A stretch of DNA of 64,000 nucleotides from Pomphorhynchus laevis (GCA_012934845.2 WNNJ02001874.1:1-64000), one strand, 5' to 3'; counted from the stretch's first letter, positions 12,384 to 24,183 are shown. The notes: generated by a model from the letters alone, not told the origin. A program made the numbers and translations.

Positions 12384-13664
12384 ATGGATAAAAAATACAG
12401 TCGAAGTGTAATTTCTCCGAATCAACGATTAAATAATGAATCTGCTACTGAGGCTAGAAATTCGAAAGATACTATAAAACCACCATACTCAAACGAACAA
12501 ACAAAAACATTCGATAATAGTATTTCTTCACACCATGAATACAAGCCTACGACCAGTTCTCAGATCGATCAGAAACCATTCAATGAACATAAATCTGTTG
12601 ATGGATACAAACCATTCGATAGACCGAACGCTTTTGAGGGATCTAAGCCATTTAATGGACAACAAACCTTTAATGAATCAAAACCATTAAAAGGAACTCC
12701 AACATATGGCGAATCGCATCAAAATAATGAACACAATTCCGTATATACACCAAAGCCATTCGATGCACATAAGCCATTCGATACGCAACAACAATTTGAC
12801 GGACAAAATCAATTCAATACGCAAAAGCCGTTTAATGGTCAAAGGCCGTTTGATGCGCAAAAGCCATTTGATGGTCAAAAGCCAGTTCATGGTCAAAGGC
12901 CATTTGATGCACAAAAACCATTTGATAGTCAAAGGCCATTTGATGCACAAAAGCCATCTGATGCACAAAAGCCATTTGATACACAAAAGCCATTTGATAC
13001 ACAAAAGCCATTTGATACACAAAAGCCATTTGATGCACAAAAGCCAATTGATGCGCAAAATGATAGGAACATGTCATATAACGAGCATCGACCATCTAAT
13101 GATAATAAATCAACGTTACATAATTACAACTCTTCATTTAAGGAATATAACTCGCACCATCACGACAGAAATGAACCGCAGCCACATTACGACAAATATC
13201 AATTCGATGAACACAAATCGCACTTTGATGAACATAGATCACACCATAAACACGAATCACCATTTTATGAGCATGAATCAAAATCACATCGAAATGAAAT
13301 GTATTTAGATGAATCTTCAAATGCATATGATACTTTCGATCACTTTCAATTTACTAATAGAACTCACTATGATTGTGTAGAAACGTTACCACCAGCCTGC
13401 GTAGATTATCATTATGATCAATATCTAGATACATGCAATCCACCTGTATTATATGATTGCTATCCACCTACCAACTTCTACAGTCATGTTGCCAAAACAT
13501 TCTGCTGCTCGCAACCAAACTATAGCTGTGAAATATATGATCCTATTACAATGTCGTCTTCGTGTAACGTTTGTCATAGTAATCTAAGCGGTTGCATATA
13601 CCAAAGTCATTGTTGTCCCTCTATTTGTTTATGTTCGAACTGTGCCACTGAACTTCGACTATAA
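12384..13664 (+). CDS. QKPFDA-repeat, Cys-rich C-terminus protein (426 aa)
   Basis: A complete intronless frame with ATG in good context (acaATGg), a TATA box upstream and AATAAA downstream. I do not recognise a family. Residues ~1-120 are polar and low complexity with scattered KPF motifs. Residues ~120-230 are a tandem array of a six-residue unit, QKPFDA with variants QKPFDT, QRPFDA and QKPFDG, built on an 18 bp minisatellite. Residues ~235-320 are His/Glu/Asn-rich (HHHDRNEPQPHYDKYQFDEH-type). The last ~95 residues are Cys-rich (about 15 Cys, with CC, CxxC and CxC pairs) and tyrosine-rich. No signal peptide or membrane span is seen, so an intracellular role is inferred. The His- and Cys-rich tail could bind metal. 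The even 18 bp repeat leaves other frames open; those are shadows. Confidence 0.85.
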   Translation: MDKKYSRSVISPNQRLNNESATEARNSKDTIKPPYSNEQTKTFDNSISSHHEYKPTTSSQIDQKPFNEHKSVDGYKPFDRPNAFEGSKPFNGQQTFNESKPLKGTPTYGESHQNNEHNSVYTPKPFDAHKPFDTQQQFDGQNQFNTQKPFNGQRPFDAQKPFDGQKPVHGQRPFDAQKPFDSQRPFDAQKPSDAQKPFDTQKPFDTQKPFDTQKPFDAQKPIDAQNDRNMSYNEHRPSNDNKSTLHNYNSSFKEYNSHHHDRNEPQPHYDKYQFDEHKSHFDEHRSHHKHESPFYEHESKSHRNEMYLDESSNAYDTFDHFQFTNRTHYDCVETLPPACVDYHYDQYLDTCNPPVLYDCYPPTNFYSHVAKTFCCSQPNYSCEIYDPITMSSSCNVCHSNLSGCIYQSHCCPSICLCSNCATELRL

Positions 13665-13801
13665 TTACTATTAACAAATGCTTGCCACTATCTTATATAA
13701 AACAGTATTATTCTATCAGTGACGTTTTTATTTAATTATTGATTTTAAATTAATAGCTTTCATTGATAAAATTTTGATTAATATTTTTATTCTTTATTCT
13801 A

Positions 13802-13807
13802 AATAAA
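13802..13807 (+). terminator. Polyadenylation signal AATAAA
   Basis: Canonical hexamer 138 nt after the stop codon of the QKPFDA-repeat gene, followed by T-rich sequence. Confidence 0.6.
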
Positions 13808-13809
13808 AT

Positions 13810-14185
13810 TTATAATATATAATTTATTTATATAATTTGTATAAAATTAGAATTTATTAAATGAGTTATTAATTTAAACGATTAGAAATAGTTTCCTTAT
13901 TTTAAGTTAGCATATTTGTATTATTTTAAACAATTATTAAATTATTTCAAAGATAATAAAAAAATCCGGTTAGTTAAAAAAATTAGTCTATAAGTCATGA
14001 TAATGAACGACTAATAAAAATAGGCTATAGAAGTTTGTCTATTGAACTTAGTTGTAAAATATATCAAAAATTAGTTAGCTAGTATGATGGGTTATGTTGG
14101 GAAATTCTAAGTTATTGTAATTGACTCCATTAAGACACAATTTGTAATTGTAATAAAGAATTGAAAACAATATATAACGATGATA
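13810..14185. other. AT-rich stretch
   Basis: Downstream flank of the QKPFDA-repeat gene. No feature recognised. Confidence 0.4.
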
Positions 14186-14187
14186 TT

Positions 14188-14430
14188 AAAACATTCTAGA
14201 AACATAATGCAATTGCAAAAGTCTTAATTTTGATAAAATAAATGAATATGTACACGAAATCTAGAATTGATTGAAAATTGCGGATTAAGGAAAATGCTAT
14301 CAAAAGAATATAAATATGGATTAAATAATAACGATTAAAATAATTCGTTATATAATGACTTAAATTCTTACTTTGGTAGGCTGATTAATAGTGAAAGCTT
14401 AAATAAATCTAAGATTAAATATTAATTTAA
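14188..14430 (+). mobile_element. Naiad-type Penelope-like element fragment
   Basis: Corresponds to ~47205-47465 of the intact element, with recognisable ACATAATGCAATTGCAAAAG, GATAAAATAAATGAATATGTAC and AGGCTGATTAATAGTGAAAGC segments (compare the intact copy). It has stops and indels. It covers the same domain region as the fragment at 10450, suggesting separate old insertions or a duplicated remnant. Confidence 0.8.
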
Positions 14431-14649
14431 GTAAGTAAATTATGTACAAGAACTTAGAAGTTGATAGTATTATTGATGTCATAACTTATATTACCATCAT
14501 GTTTTCCTGTATTTATACATTAACATTGCCGGCATAATGAGCTACTAATCAAGTGAGTGCATTATGTATGCATAATACGCCCTGTATTATACATGAATAA
14601 TGAGTGACTAATCACACAACGCCACTACATGTGACACTTGACTACACGC

Positions 14650-15090
14650 CCACTTGTATCCAGACCAAACATAGTCATTGATCCATATAGGATGCCTTCA
14701 ATTCCTTGAGCTCCTTCTCCTTCATTCAGCGTCCACTCGAATTTCTTTAGCAGTTTCTGCTTCATCGTTTCATCCCCGTAACCTGCTTAATGCTGCTGCG
14801 TTTCATCCAATTCTACCACGTCTGGTCTATTGCTGATATTGGTTACTGTCTACCGGGACCATGGCGTGGTACACTCGGCCTGAGACAGCTTCACTAATAC
14901 CTTTTCACCCACTCTGAATTTTGAGTAGAGATTTCGTTTGGTATTGTCTGGCGTGACTGTAGTAGTACGGAGTCTGTAGCTATACAATACGTTCCCTCGT
15001 GATGTCTTGTCTTCAGCTTGTCTTGGAGCCTAGTTATATCAGTACACCGCTTCCTCTACCATAATCCGACCTATTGCCGCTATCTGTTTG
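14650..15090 (-). mobile_element. LTR-retrotransposon integrase C-terminal fossil
   Basis: The minus strand reads as a degraded retroelement integrase tail: a KFRVGEKVLVKLSQAEC-like segment, then Trp/Arg and a VVELDETQQH-like stretch. The family is probably Gypsy- or BEL-like but cannot be settled. It is short, broken and old. No ends are identified. Confidence 0.4.
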
Positions 15091-15334
15091 ATCTTCCTGT
15101 GGACCCTTTATACTATTCCGTTTCATTAGGGTAAGTTTGCTCAGCGATAAACAATGTTAACTCTACCCACATCTTTGATGTAAATACAAGAAGTCTGTGA
15201 AGTATTCACCGGATTCTTCATCTTTTGAAGAAGCCTGTGAATGCTTCTGAGTGAAATGCATGTGAATGCTTCTTCCGTTGTCCACCATCAAAGCTTTGGA
15301 AAATTAACGTTCAAGACAAATCGACTCGAGCGCT

Positions 15335-16545
15335 TGTGGTATATAGTCAATAATCTCTAATTGACATGAGTATCTATAACTGTTTTTATAAACTGATTGT
15401 TTTCTAGATTGATAAATAAAACCTCTTTGGTTAAGACTTCGTTTACATTACGACAATTTATTTATCAATTTGTTATGGACAAGCTGTTGAAACCAGATGT
15501 GCTTTCATTGTCAAAGGATTCGACGGATTCAGAAACAGTGGAGGCATTGGAAAACTCGATTAAATGCGTTTCTTTCTTGTATTCCCGATCTTAGAGAAGA
15601 GCATAAAATGCCACTATTAACGAACCTGATCAGTGCAGATCTGTTTCAATACATCGAGTCTACCGAAATATTTGCAGATGCAATGCTTACTCTAGAGGCT
15701 TTGTTCGTAAAGCCGCGCAATGTGGTGTTTCAACGACACGTTTTGTCAACGTACAAGCAAGCTTATCCACAAACCATTGATCAGTTTCTACATGAACTAC
15801 TGCATTTAGCAAAATCATGTGATTTTGAGGATGTAAATGCGAAGCGTTATCACGATGAGTACGTTCGCGATTCGTTTATTCGAGGGTTGGCTTCTTCGAG
15901 CATCCGTCAACGTATATTGGAGCGGTCAAAGCTTTCGCTGGACGACGCTTATCAAGCTGCTCGATCGCTTGAACAGGCCGAATTACAAGCTAACTCGTAC
16001 TCTTGTCAACCTGTGCAAATGATGGATCCTATTAATGTTGCAGCTAGTAGTGAAAATATGACGGACGACTCTCCGGCAATTCAAGTTAATGCTACCCGTC
16101 AATCTTGTTTCTTCTGTGGAAATGCAAAACATCCTCGAGCCCAATGCCCGGCGCTAAAAGTTAAATGCCGATCGTGTCAAAAAGTCGGCCATTTTGCCAA
16201 AATGTGCATGTCCAGGAAGCGCAATTCGATTGACTTGAATTCAATAGAGATTGCTCAAATTTCACAGCTTTCTTCTCCGGGTATCAAGAACGCCGTGGTT
16301 TCTATAATGGCTTACGGTATCAAAATGAATGCTCTGATAGATACTGGTAGCAGTTCAAATTTTATATCGTCAAACATAATAAAACGTTGTAAACGGTCAA
16401 CTACTAAGTGTTACGAAATTGCTCGGATGGCATCGTCTTCTTTTCAAAGCGTTTTGAGGGAAACAGTTGCTCTCGATTTGGAGCTAAAGGGCGAAAAATA
16501 TTATGGTGTCAAGTGTTTTGTTCTAGACAATCTTTGTGCTGATGT
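15335..16545 (+). mobile_element. Partial Ty3/Gypsy copy (5' LTR, gag, protease)
   Basis: A fossil LTR retrotransposon, 5' part only. The 121 bp LTR (15335-15455) begins TGTGGTATATAG and ends TTACGACA. It is followed by gag with two CCHC zinc knuckles (CFFCGNAKHPRAQC and CRSCQKVGHFAKMC) and the start of an aspartic protease (ALIDTGSSSNFIS). It is nearly identical to the minus-strand copy at 17622-21521 and so of similar, relatively recent age. It ends abruptly inside the protease region. Broken by truncation plus at least one other break. Confidence 0.9.
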
Positions 16546-17621
16546 AAGTGTAAAATCATTAGTATATTATTAAGTAGTATCTATCAATCGATGACGAAGC
16601 TTATTATTTAATTTGGCTTTGACTGAATACGTAAAACTATTGGCAAGAATACATCAAAACCATTTTTCATAGCAAATATCACAGGATCGAGTTTCAAAAA
16701 TGTTATGGGGCAGGTGACATTTATGGCTTATAGAGTTCTTAGCATTAGGTCTGGTTGGTGACCTCCAAAATTAAATTTGACTCTTATATCTGGACATAAT
16801 GGGTTGTTCCAAGATCACAGTCGAGCATAGGTTTGCAATGATTAAAAAACGAAAGTTCTGGTGAATAACTTCGTTGTGGTAAATATCTGCTACACAGCAC
16901 TTATCAGTCGACGTCTTAAAATTAGACGATGCCATGTAAATTTGGATTTTGAATGGGATTGAACAAATGTTTAAATTTATAGCTAGTTTATCGTCCATTA
17001 AATTTTCGGAATTACCGGTGTCGACCAAGGCTCCACATTAAAAATTGTTCAATTTTATAATTGTAAAGCTTCCATCATGTCCAGAGTGATTGTCTGTAGA
17101 AAAATATTAAATAAAAATACGCTCCCGAGTGTGTAATATTCGAACATGTTGGAGTGTTTATTTTTATAATTTTGGCGATTGACAAACCTTTGCATAATGA
17201 CTTTGGTTGATACAAGATTTACAGATTGAGTATCGTGCAGGAAATTTTTTACGTGGATATATTTGTCCACAAAAGTAGCATTGGCGACTGATATTGGCTA
17301 GTTGCAAGTTAGTATCGGAGTTTGTATGATCAGATTATACATATTTTCCTTTTACAATTATTTCTGATAGTTACAGAATCTACCACATCAATGAAATCAG
17401 TTGATCTGTTGTAACTTTCTGGTTGAATCTGAGCCATTTCCAATTGACGAGCAATATCAAATGCTTTCATCATTTCAAAATTCGAATATTTCAGTATTCG
17501 TTGTCTAACGAATAAAGGTTTTAGTCAGGAGATAAACGCATCCCTAAAAAATAAATTTTAATGTTCCGCGACAGGAACCGCTTCAAAAGTGCATTTTTTA
17601 CTCATTGATTTAAGGGTTTAT
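16546..17621 (-). mobile_element. Older Ty3/Gypsy fossil, gag-protease part
   Basis: Minus-strand fossil related to, but clearly diverged from, the younger Gypsy next to it. Recognisable are gag C-terminal helices, a zinc-knuckle region (CKSCINQSHYAKVC) and protease (MVDTGNSENLMDDK, then a MASSNFK segment matching MASSSFQ in the younger element). It runs on past the protease to ~16560. It continues the gag half found at 21522-21970; the younger element separates them. Broken many times; substantially older. Confidence 0.75.
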
Positions 17622-20600
17622 TGTCGTTATGTAAACTAAGTCTAAACCAAAGAGGTTTTATTTATCAATCTAGAAAACAATCAGTTTATAAAAACAGTTA
17701 TAGATACTCATGTCAATTAGAGATTATTGACTATATACCACATTCTTCCCCTACATAATAGTTTGAAAGATAAGCAGGTTGACCTCGCTGTCTTTTACTT
17801 CTTCGTACCTCGTTGTTAGATTGGTTGACTTGAGTAGTAATCGTCTGCCTATCCAAATTCAAGTTTGATTGGGTTGATGTAGCTTCTTCGTTGCTATTTC
17901 CGTCCATTGCTTGGGATGATGCTTCCTCAAAGTTTGATAAGTTAAGATCTTGGCTTATGGATGTCGTTGTTGGATGTAGGAATTCCTTTTGGTTAGTATT
18001 GTTTGACTCTGCTAATGTCGTTCCATCTTCTGGCCCGGACCACGACAATGATAGTTGATCTTCAGGGCAAGGTGCTAAGTCCCGCGTTGAAACCGTGGAA
18101 ACGTGCCCACTTTTTAGTTGTATTCTAGCGTAGTGCTGGTTCGATTCTAGCAACAGTGCTTCTTGTACCACATTGTCTCTTTTATTACGACAACGAACCA
18201 GAACCGGCCCCAAATTTAAAAGCCAACTTGGTAGCGAACGGCCTGTTGAAGATCCTCGGTCGTACTTGAACATACGTTCATGAGGCGTTGCGTTGGTAGA
18301 TGTACACAGCAAACACCGAATGGAGTTCAGCACAGAAGGCAAAACTGACGCCCAAGACTGTATTGTTAATTTCGCATCCAACACCGATAACTGAATTCCA
18401 CGCCATATCGTTCCATTTAATCGCTCACATTGGCCATTGCCCCGCGGATTGTAAGAAGAAGTTTGGCTTGTAGCAATCCCAAGTGAAGATGTAAACACTT
18501 TGAATTCGCGTGACACAAAAGCGCTTCCTCGGTCTGAGTGCAAATATTTCGGTGTCCCAAAAAGGTAGACAAGCTGCTTTAAGCATGTTATAACTGATTC
18601 GGCAGAAGTATCGCAACACGGAAATGACCACGGAAACCTTGAAAACTCATCGACGACCGTCAGTATATATTTTGCGTTTGTTTTACTGGGAAGTGGACCC
18701 TTGAAGTCGATTGACAAACGTTCAAACGGTTGAAGTGATTTGATTAAGACGCTGGTGGGAGGACGATAGAATCTCGGCTTTATCTTTGCACACGTTGAAC
18801 AAGAGTTTACAACTTCCCGTATATCACTTAAAGAAAATGGCAAATTCTTCGCCCTGACATAATGCCACAATCTTGTCTGATCAGGATGACATAGTGAACG
18901 GTGTAATTTTATTAAGTCGGATTGAGAAGTCGTTACGCCGGAGCATGCTAGTCATGATAAAGCGTCCGCTGCTACGTTGTCAACGCCGGGACGATAAATG
19001 ATCTCAAAGCGAAATTGGGATAACTCTAATCGCCAGCGTTCAATTTTTTCATTTTTTATCCTATTCGAATGTGAAGACATCATATAAGCAACTGATCTTT
19101 GATCTGTAATAACTCGAAATGGACGTCCAATGAGGTAGTGACGCCATTCTTTAAGAGCTTCAATTATTGCCAGAGCTTATAATTCAATCGCGGGATTGCG
19201 CTTTTCATGTTTGGACAGTACTCGCGAAAAAAAGCAACTGGTCTACCACGCTGGCTCAAGGTAGCCGCTATCGCTACTTTTGATGCAACTGTCCCTACTT
19301 CAAACGGTAAATTTTCATCTATACACGAACGGCAGGCACACATTAAAGCTGCTTTTATATCCTTCAAGCTCTTCATTGCTGATTCATCCATGGGAAAATT
19401 TGTCTGTAGCAAAATCTCGAGCGCGATGCGCAAAACCAGGTATCCAGCGAAAATAGTAAGTTAACAACCCCCGTAGATGGGAATGTTCGGTTGCATCCGT
19501 AGGATTCTTGAGCTCGAAGATTGGTCTAGTTCGTCGTGGGTCGGGCTTAATCATTCCGTTCTCAATACACTGTCCCAAAACGCTTATTGACTCGGATGCG
19601 AACACACTCTTGGTTTCGTTTAATGTTAGATGGTATTTTCTTGCCATGGCTAAGAATTTCTGGAGGTTTGCGTTATGCTCTTCCCTATTCTTTCCTGCAA
19701 TTAAAATGTCGTCGAGATACGAAAAGACACCAGACAATGCTTCTCTGTCAATTAAACTATTCATGATGCGCTGGAACACTGCTACACCGTTTGTGAGCCC
19801 GAAAGGCACTCGTTTGTATTAATAAAGGCCTCCAACAGCCTCGAAAGCGGTGAACTCTTTTTCGGATTGTAAAATAGGTAGTTGATTGTAGGCATCTTTC
19901 ATATCCACGCATGATAATATTCGATAGTTCGAAAGCTTGTCTATTAAATCATCCGTTCGTGGCAAGGGAAATGCGTCGAGCAATGTGAATCGATTGATCG
20001 TCCGTGAATAGTCGATCACCATTCTTTGTTTTCCCTGAGAATTTGTAACAATGAGTGCTTGTGCCCTCCAGGGGGATGAACTTGGTTCTATGATGCCGTT
20101 TTCGAGAAGTCGCTTTACTTCTGATTTAAAAAATGCGTCCTGACTAGGAGTTTGTCGACAAGATTTTGTTTGCAATGGACGAATATCGATACTCCTATGT
20201 TCAAATAACGGATGTGGTTCAACATGCATTGCTTCCAGGGCCTTAATAACAATCGGTGCATGCATTCCTCCAAACTCCAGTGCAAGATGCTTGAAACGCC
20301 TGAGAAAAGGATGGCCCAAAATTACATCAGCACAAAGATTGTCTAGAACAAAACACTTGACACCATAATATTTTTCGCCCTTTAGCTCCAAATCGAGAGC
20401 AACTGTTTCCCTCAAAACGCTTTGAAAAGAAGACGATGCCATCCGAGCAATTTCGTAACACTTAGTAGTTGACCGTTTACAACGTTTTATCATGTTTGAC
20501 GATATAAAATTTGAACTGCTACCAGTATCTATCAGAGCATTCATTTTGATACCGTAAGCCATTATAGAAACCATGGCGTTCTTGAGACCCGGAGAAGAAA

Positions 20601-21521
20601 GCTGTGAAATTTGAGCAATCTCTATTGAATTCAAGTCAATCGAATTGCGCTTCCTGGACATGCACATTTTGGCAAAATGACCGACTTTTTGACACGATCG
20701 GCATTTAACTTTTAGCGCCGGGCATTGGGCTCGAGGATGTTTTGCATTTCCACAGAAGAAACAAGATTGACGGGTAGCATTAACTTGAATTGCCGGAGAG
20801 TCGTCCGTCATATTTTCACTACTAGCTGCAACATTAATAGGATCCATCATTTGCACAGGTTGACAAGAGTACGAGTTAGCTTGTAATTCGGCCTGTTCAA
20901 GCGATCGAGCAGCTTGATAAGCGTCGTCCAGCGAAAGCTTTGACCGCTCCAATAAACGTTGACGGATGCTCGAAGCCAACCCTCGAATAAACGAATCGCG
21001 AACGTACTCATCGTGATAACGCTTCGCATTTACATCCTCAAAATCACATGATTTTGCTAAATGCAGTAGTTCATGTAGAAACTGATCAATGGTTTGTGGA
21101 TAAGCTTGCTTGTACGTTGACAAAACGTGTCGTTGAAACACCACATTGCGCGGCTTTACGAACAAAGCCTCTAGAGTAAGCATTGCATCTGCAAATATTT
21201 CGGTAGACTCGATGTATCGAAACAGATCTGCACTGATCAGGTTCGTTAATAGTGGCATTTTATGATCTTCTCTAAGATCGGGAATACAAGAAAGAAACAC
21301 ATTTAATCGAGTTTTTCAATGCCTTCACTGTTTCTGAATCCGTCGAATCCTTTGACAATGAAAGCACATCTGGTTTCAACAGCTTGTCCATAACAAATTG
21401 ATAAATAAATTGTCGTAATGTAAACGAAGTCTTAACCAAAGAGGTTTTATTTATCAATCTAGAAAACAATCAGTTTATAAAAACAGTTATAGATACTAAT
21501 GTCAATTAGAGATTATTGACA
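17622..21521 (-). mobile_element. Younger Ty3/Gypsy element with short LTRs
   Basis: LTR retrotransposon (Ty3/Gypsy, Metaviridae) read on the minus strand, ~3.9 kb. LTRs are 17622-17742 and 21411-~21521; the latter lacks its outermost ~12 bp. A polypurine tract (AGGGGAAGAA in element orientation) abuts the 3' LTR. Parts in order: gag with two CCHC knuckles (~21400-20630), protease with DTGSS (~20600-20280), reverse transcriptase with the FSYLDD motif (~20150-19400), RNase H (~19430-19000), integrase with an HxxC-type N-terminus and core D...D...E region (~18900-17900), and a charged tail. The two LTRs differ at about 4 of ~110 positions, suggesting a moderately recent insertion. Broken, with a handful of breaks. 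No envelope gene is seen. Confidence 0.92.
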
Positions 21522-21970
21522 TGAAAAAATAAAGTGATCTATAGATTAATCCGATCTTTGACTAGATGTGCTTAACTGATATTATGTGATGACTTTGTTC
21601 CGCGGTCTTATATAATGTCCGTCTAGTCTAAGTATTGCTTCGTCGAAAGTGTTGATATCATTGATGTGACGATAAATATATGGAGCGACATGGTTAAGTA
21701 AGACATCGAATTTGTTTTCGCCTGTTAGGTCGCTAATGATCCACATGTCGATTTTACCGGACTAACAAAATCTTTCCAATGAAAGTGGTCAAATTTATTG
21801 CGTACAAATCCCTGCATGGAGGCTAACGTGCAGCCGCTAAGTTCACTCATAATTGATACGTTGCTCCCTTTGCTCACTTGATAAGAGTGGACTGCGTCGA
21901 TTAAAACAGTCCTGACAAGCCCCATCAACATTAGAGGCATCGGAATATCAGACCAAATGTTCACCCACCA
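21522..21970 (-). mobile_element. Older Ty3/Gypsy fossil, gag N-terminal part
   Basis: The minus strand shows gag-like sequence: a LLNHVAPYIYRHIND segment followed by FDEAILRLDGHYIRPRNK, aligning with LLTNLISADLFRYIEST and FADAMLTLEALFVKPRNV of the younger element. With 16546-17621 it forms one older copy into which the younger element inserted. Broken many times. Confidence 0.65.
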
Positions 21971-23660
21971 AAATGGCTATAATGCGTCTTAGCAAATGTG
22001 CTTCTTCTATGGTTTAGGTTAGCAAGAAAAGAGTTAAGTAGTCATCAGTATACAATCGCTCTTTCAATCCTGAATCAAAAGAAAATTGCCTCTTCTGCTT
22101 GCTTCAAATAAGCAATATCCGATATTACGGAGATCACCAAACAAGCACTATGCTTCGCTAGGCGCCCTGGTTGTTTAACCTGGATCACCAGTACCCCTAT
22201 TGATTTAAATAACACTCACCTCTCTGCTACAGAGATTCGAGATATCCTAGCTACTCGATATCATTGGTAGCCGCCTGCCATACCGTCTCAGAGTGTATGC
22301 TATGAGAAACGAAACTTGAATCACTTAATTTCTTATAAACAAGGAGAATTTCAAATCATGCGACACTATATCGTAAAAGACTTTATCGCATACGAATTAA
22401 CCTAAGTGCGTCACATTGTTGGGATAGAATTTGCGTTGACTTCTGTCTGTGATGAATTGTGTTTCGAACGCTCAACAACCAGTCGAGAAAGCGAAGCAAG
22501 ACTTGATGTAGTGTGTACCGGTCTGTCGGAAAATCAATTTCAGTTAACGTTTTTTGACGTTACAATATTCAACTATCACACTGTATCGTATTCATCTTCG
22601 GTCGAACTTATCGAGCGCGGGTCTTTTATCCTGTTCGTTTTAGCCCCTTATAGTGGCTTAGGTGATTACACGTATAGAGTTCTGCAACATATATTTACAC
22701 TTCGGTTTGCAAACAATTAATCACAGTCATATGGCCAAGTAGTTTAGCGTAGTAACACGTTGATATCGTGAGATGTATTTAAATCCGAAATAAAACTATT
22801 ATTTATAATCGAATGGATTATAAATATCGTTTTAAATAATCTTATCAAAATAATGATCAGTACTTAAACAAATGTTTCCTCGTGGATCAATTAAGTATTA
22901 TCGAACTATTACGATATCCACTGTCATGTCTCCTGCAAATTCTGAACAGATTATATACTTGAATGTTCTCATATTATACGAAATGCTTGATGACGTTTTG
23001 TGTTCACCGTAGATGCCTTTGTACTTGTCATTTGAGATTTACGAAAATTATAAAATCTCTTTTCCGTTTAAAATTTCAAATTTAACAGATGAGTGTGATT
23101 ATCTTAGGGTATTTTAGCTTAACTTGTAGCGGTGATACTGTGACACATCACTATATATGATGTATAAATACAAATATATAATAGTACAAATGTATAATTT
23201 ATAATATTACAAATGTATAATGTAAAATAGTACAAATATATGTACATATATTTATATATTTATAGTACATATAATAGTACATATATCATGTATAATAGTG
23301 CATATATTAGTACATATAATATGTATAATACTACGAAAACAATGTTTTTTGTTTTGTTTTATGTAATGCAACTATTGAGTTTTGCTCGCAATGTTGTTGT
23401 GCTATAATAATATTAATAATTAATATAAATATAATTTTATTTAAAATACATAATTTTACATATTTTTTCATAATTTTATTTTATATAATTTTATTTAAAT
23501 TAAAAATGTTCTAGAGAAGAAATTATTTAATAAATAATATTTTTTTAATTGCGAAGCATTCCCGAGAATATAAAAGACTTTATTTATTATTAGATACTTT
23601 GACTACTCGGCAGTTCTTTCCAATTGTAATATAAGTTAATTGTTATTCCAGATAGTTAAG
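21970..23660. other. Unassigned region, partly less AT-rich
   Basis: 21970-22730 is less AT-rich than its surroundings and may be the 5' leader or LTR of the older Gypsy fossil; an open frame at 22406-22720 (+) is not recognised. 23155-23335 is simple-sequence-like, with repeated ATAGTACATATA-type words. I see no convincing host gene. Confidence 0.4.
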
Positions 23661-23664
23661 CTAT

Positions 23665-23720
23665 TAGTTGTCGCCGTCAACCAATTCCTAGCATTAGTTG
23701 TTCGGAGTGACTCATTTATG
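23665..23720. mobile_element. LTR-like fragment shared with the 28.6 kb fossil
   Basis: TCGCCGTCAACCAATTCCT plus AGTTGTTCGGAGTGACT recurs with few changes at 28616-28672, at the 3' LTR side of the Gypsy fossil there. It is probably a remnant or solo-LTR piece of that family. Broken; ends not defined. Confidence 0.4.
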
Positions 23721-24000
23721 CATTTAATAACATTATATCTTATATTTTATTTGTAAAATACTCTTGTCTTTAAGCAGGAGTTGAATAGAGATTCAGTCAA
23801 AATAACCGATAATGACCTAACAATTTATATTTTTTCTTTTTATATTGATTTCTCCGAAGACAACTTATGAAGCGTATTTAACCCACAATGTGGTCTATAA
23901 ATAATAAAACACATCGAAACAATAAGTACTTTTTACAAGCATATGATCTATTGGTTGAAATTTAGAATATCTGTAAATTAATAAATTTGTAAATTCGTTG

Positions 24001-24083
24001 ATTGCCGTATGCTAGTCCTCCTCTGCATCCAACAGTGGGTGGGAACTGACACTGATGAGTCATAGTGATGACGAAACGGCATT
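24001..24083 (+). ncRNA. Type III hammerhead ribozyme
   Basis: All conserved core positions are present in order. Stem III 5' strand UUGCCGU is followed by A (position 17). Stem I is a 42-nt hairpin (24010-24051). Then come CUGAUGA (24052-24058), stem II GUCAU-AGUG-AUGAC (24059-24072), GAAA (24073-24076) and the stem III 3' strand ACGGCA. Stem III has six consecutive pairs (24003-24008 with 24076-24081). Stem II is perfect. Stem I pairs with one mismatch near the core, then UAGU/ACUG and further G-C/G-U pairs. The family self-cleaves after position 17, here between 24009 and 24010. It lies ~100 nt upstream of a LINE fragment. Activity is inferred from structure, not shown. Confidence 0.8.
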
Positions 24084-24108
24084 TGTCATTCTTTCGTGTC
24101 GGGCTTAA

Positions 24109-24180
24109 TGATGAGTCATAGTGAGGCTCACTGATGAGTCATATCAGTGAGCCTCACTATTTCCATATCAGTGAGCCTCA
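24109..24180. repeat. Foldback with hammerhead-like repeats
   Basis: TGATGAGTCATA recurs at 24109 and 24132, echoing the ribozyme core next door. AGTGAGGCTCACTGAT (24120-24135) and its exact reverse complement (24143-24158) form a 16-bp hairpin with a 7-nt loop; a third copy of the arm lies at 24167-24180. The adjacent sequence at 24184 is LINE reverse transcriptase. Confidence 0.85.
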
Positions 24181-24183
24181 TTC

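Noticed and set aside
12687-13326. Several long frames on both strands over the QKPFDA gene
   Set aside because: The 18 bp repeat is a multiple of three, which keeps all frames open; the proteins are monotonous shadows of the real gene.
22406-22720. 104-codon open frame (+)
   Set aside because: Not recognised, and it lies in what may be the leader of an old Gypsy fossil; no gene signals around it.
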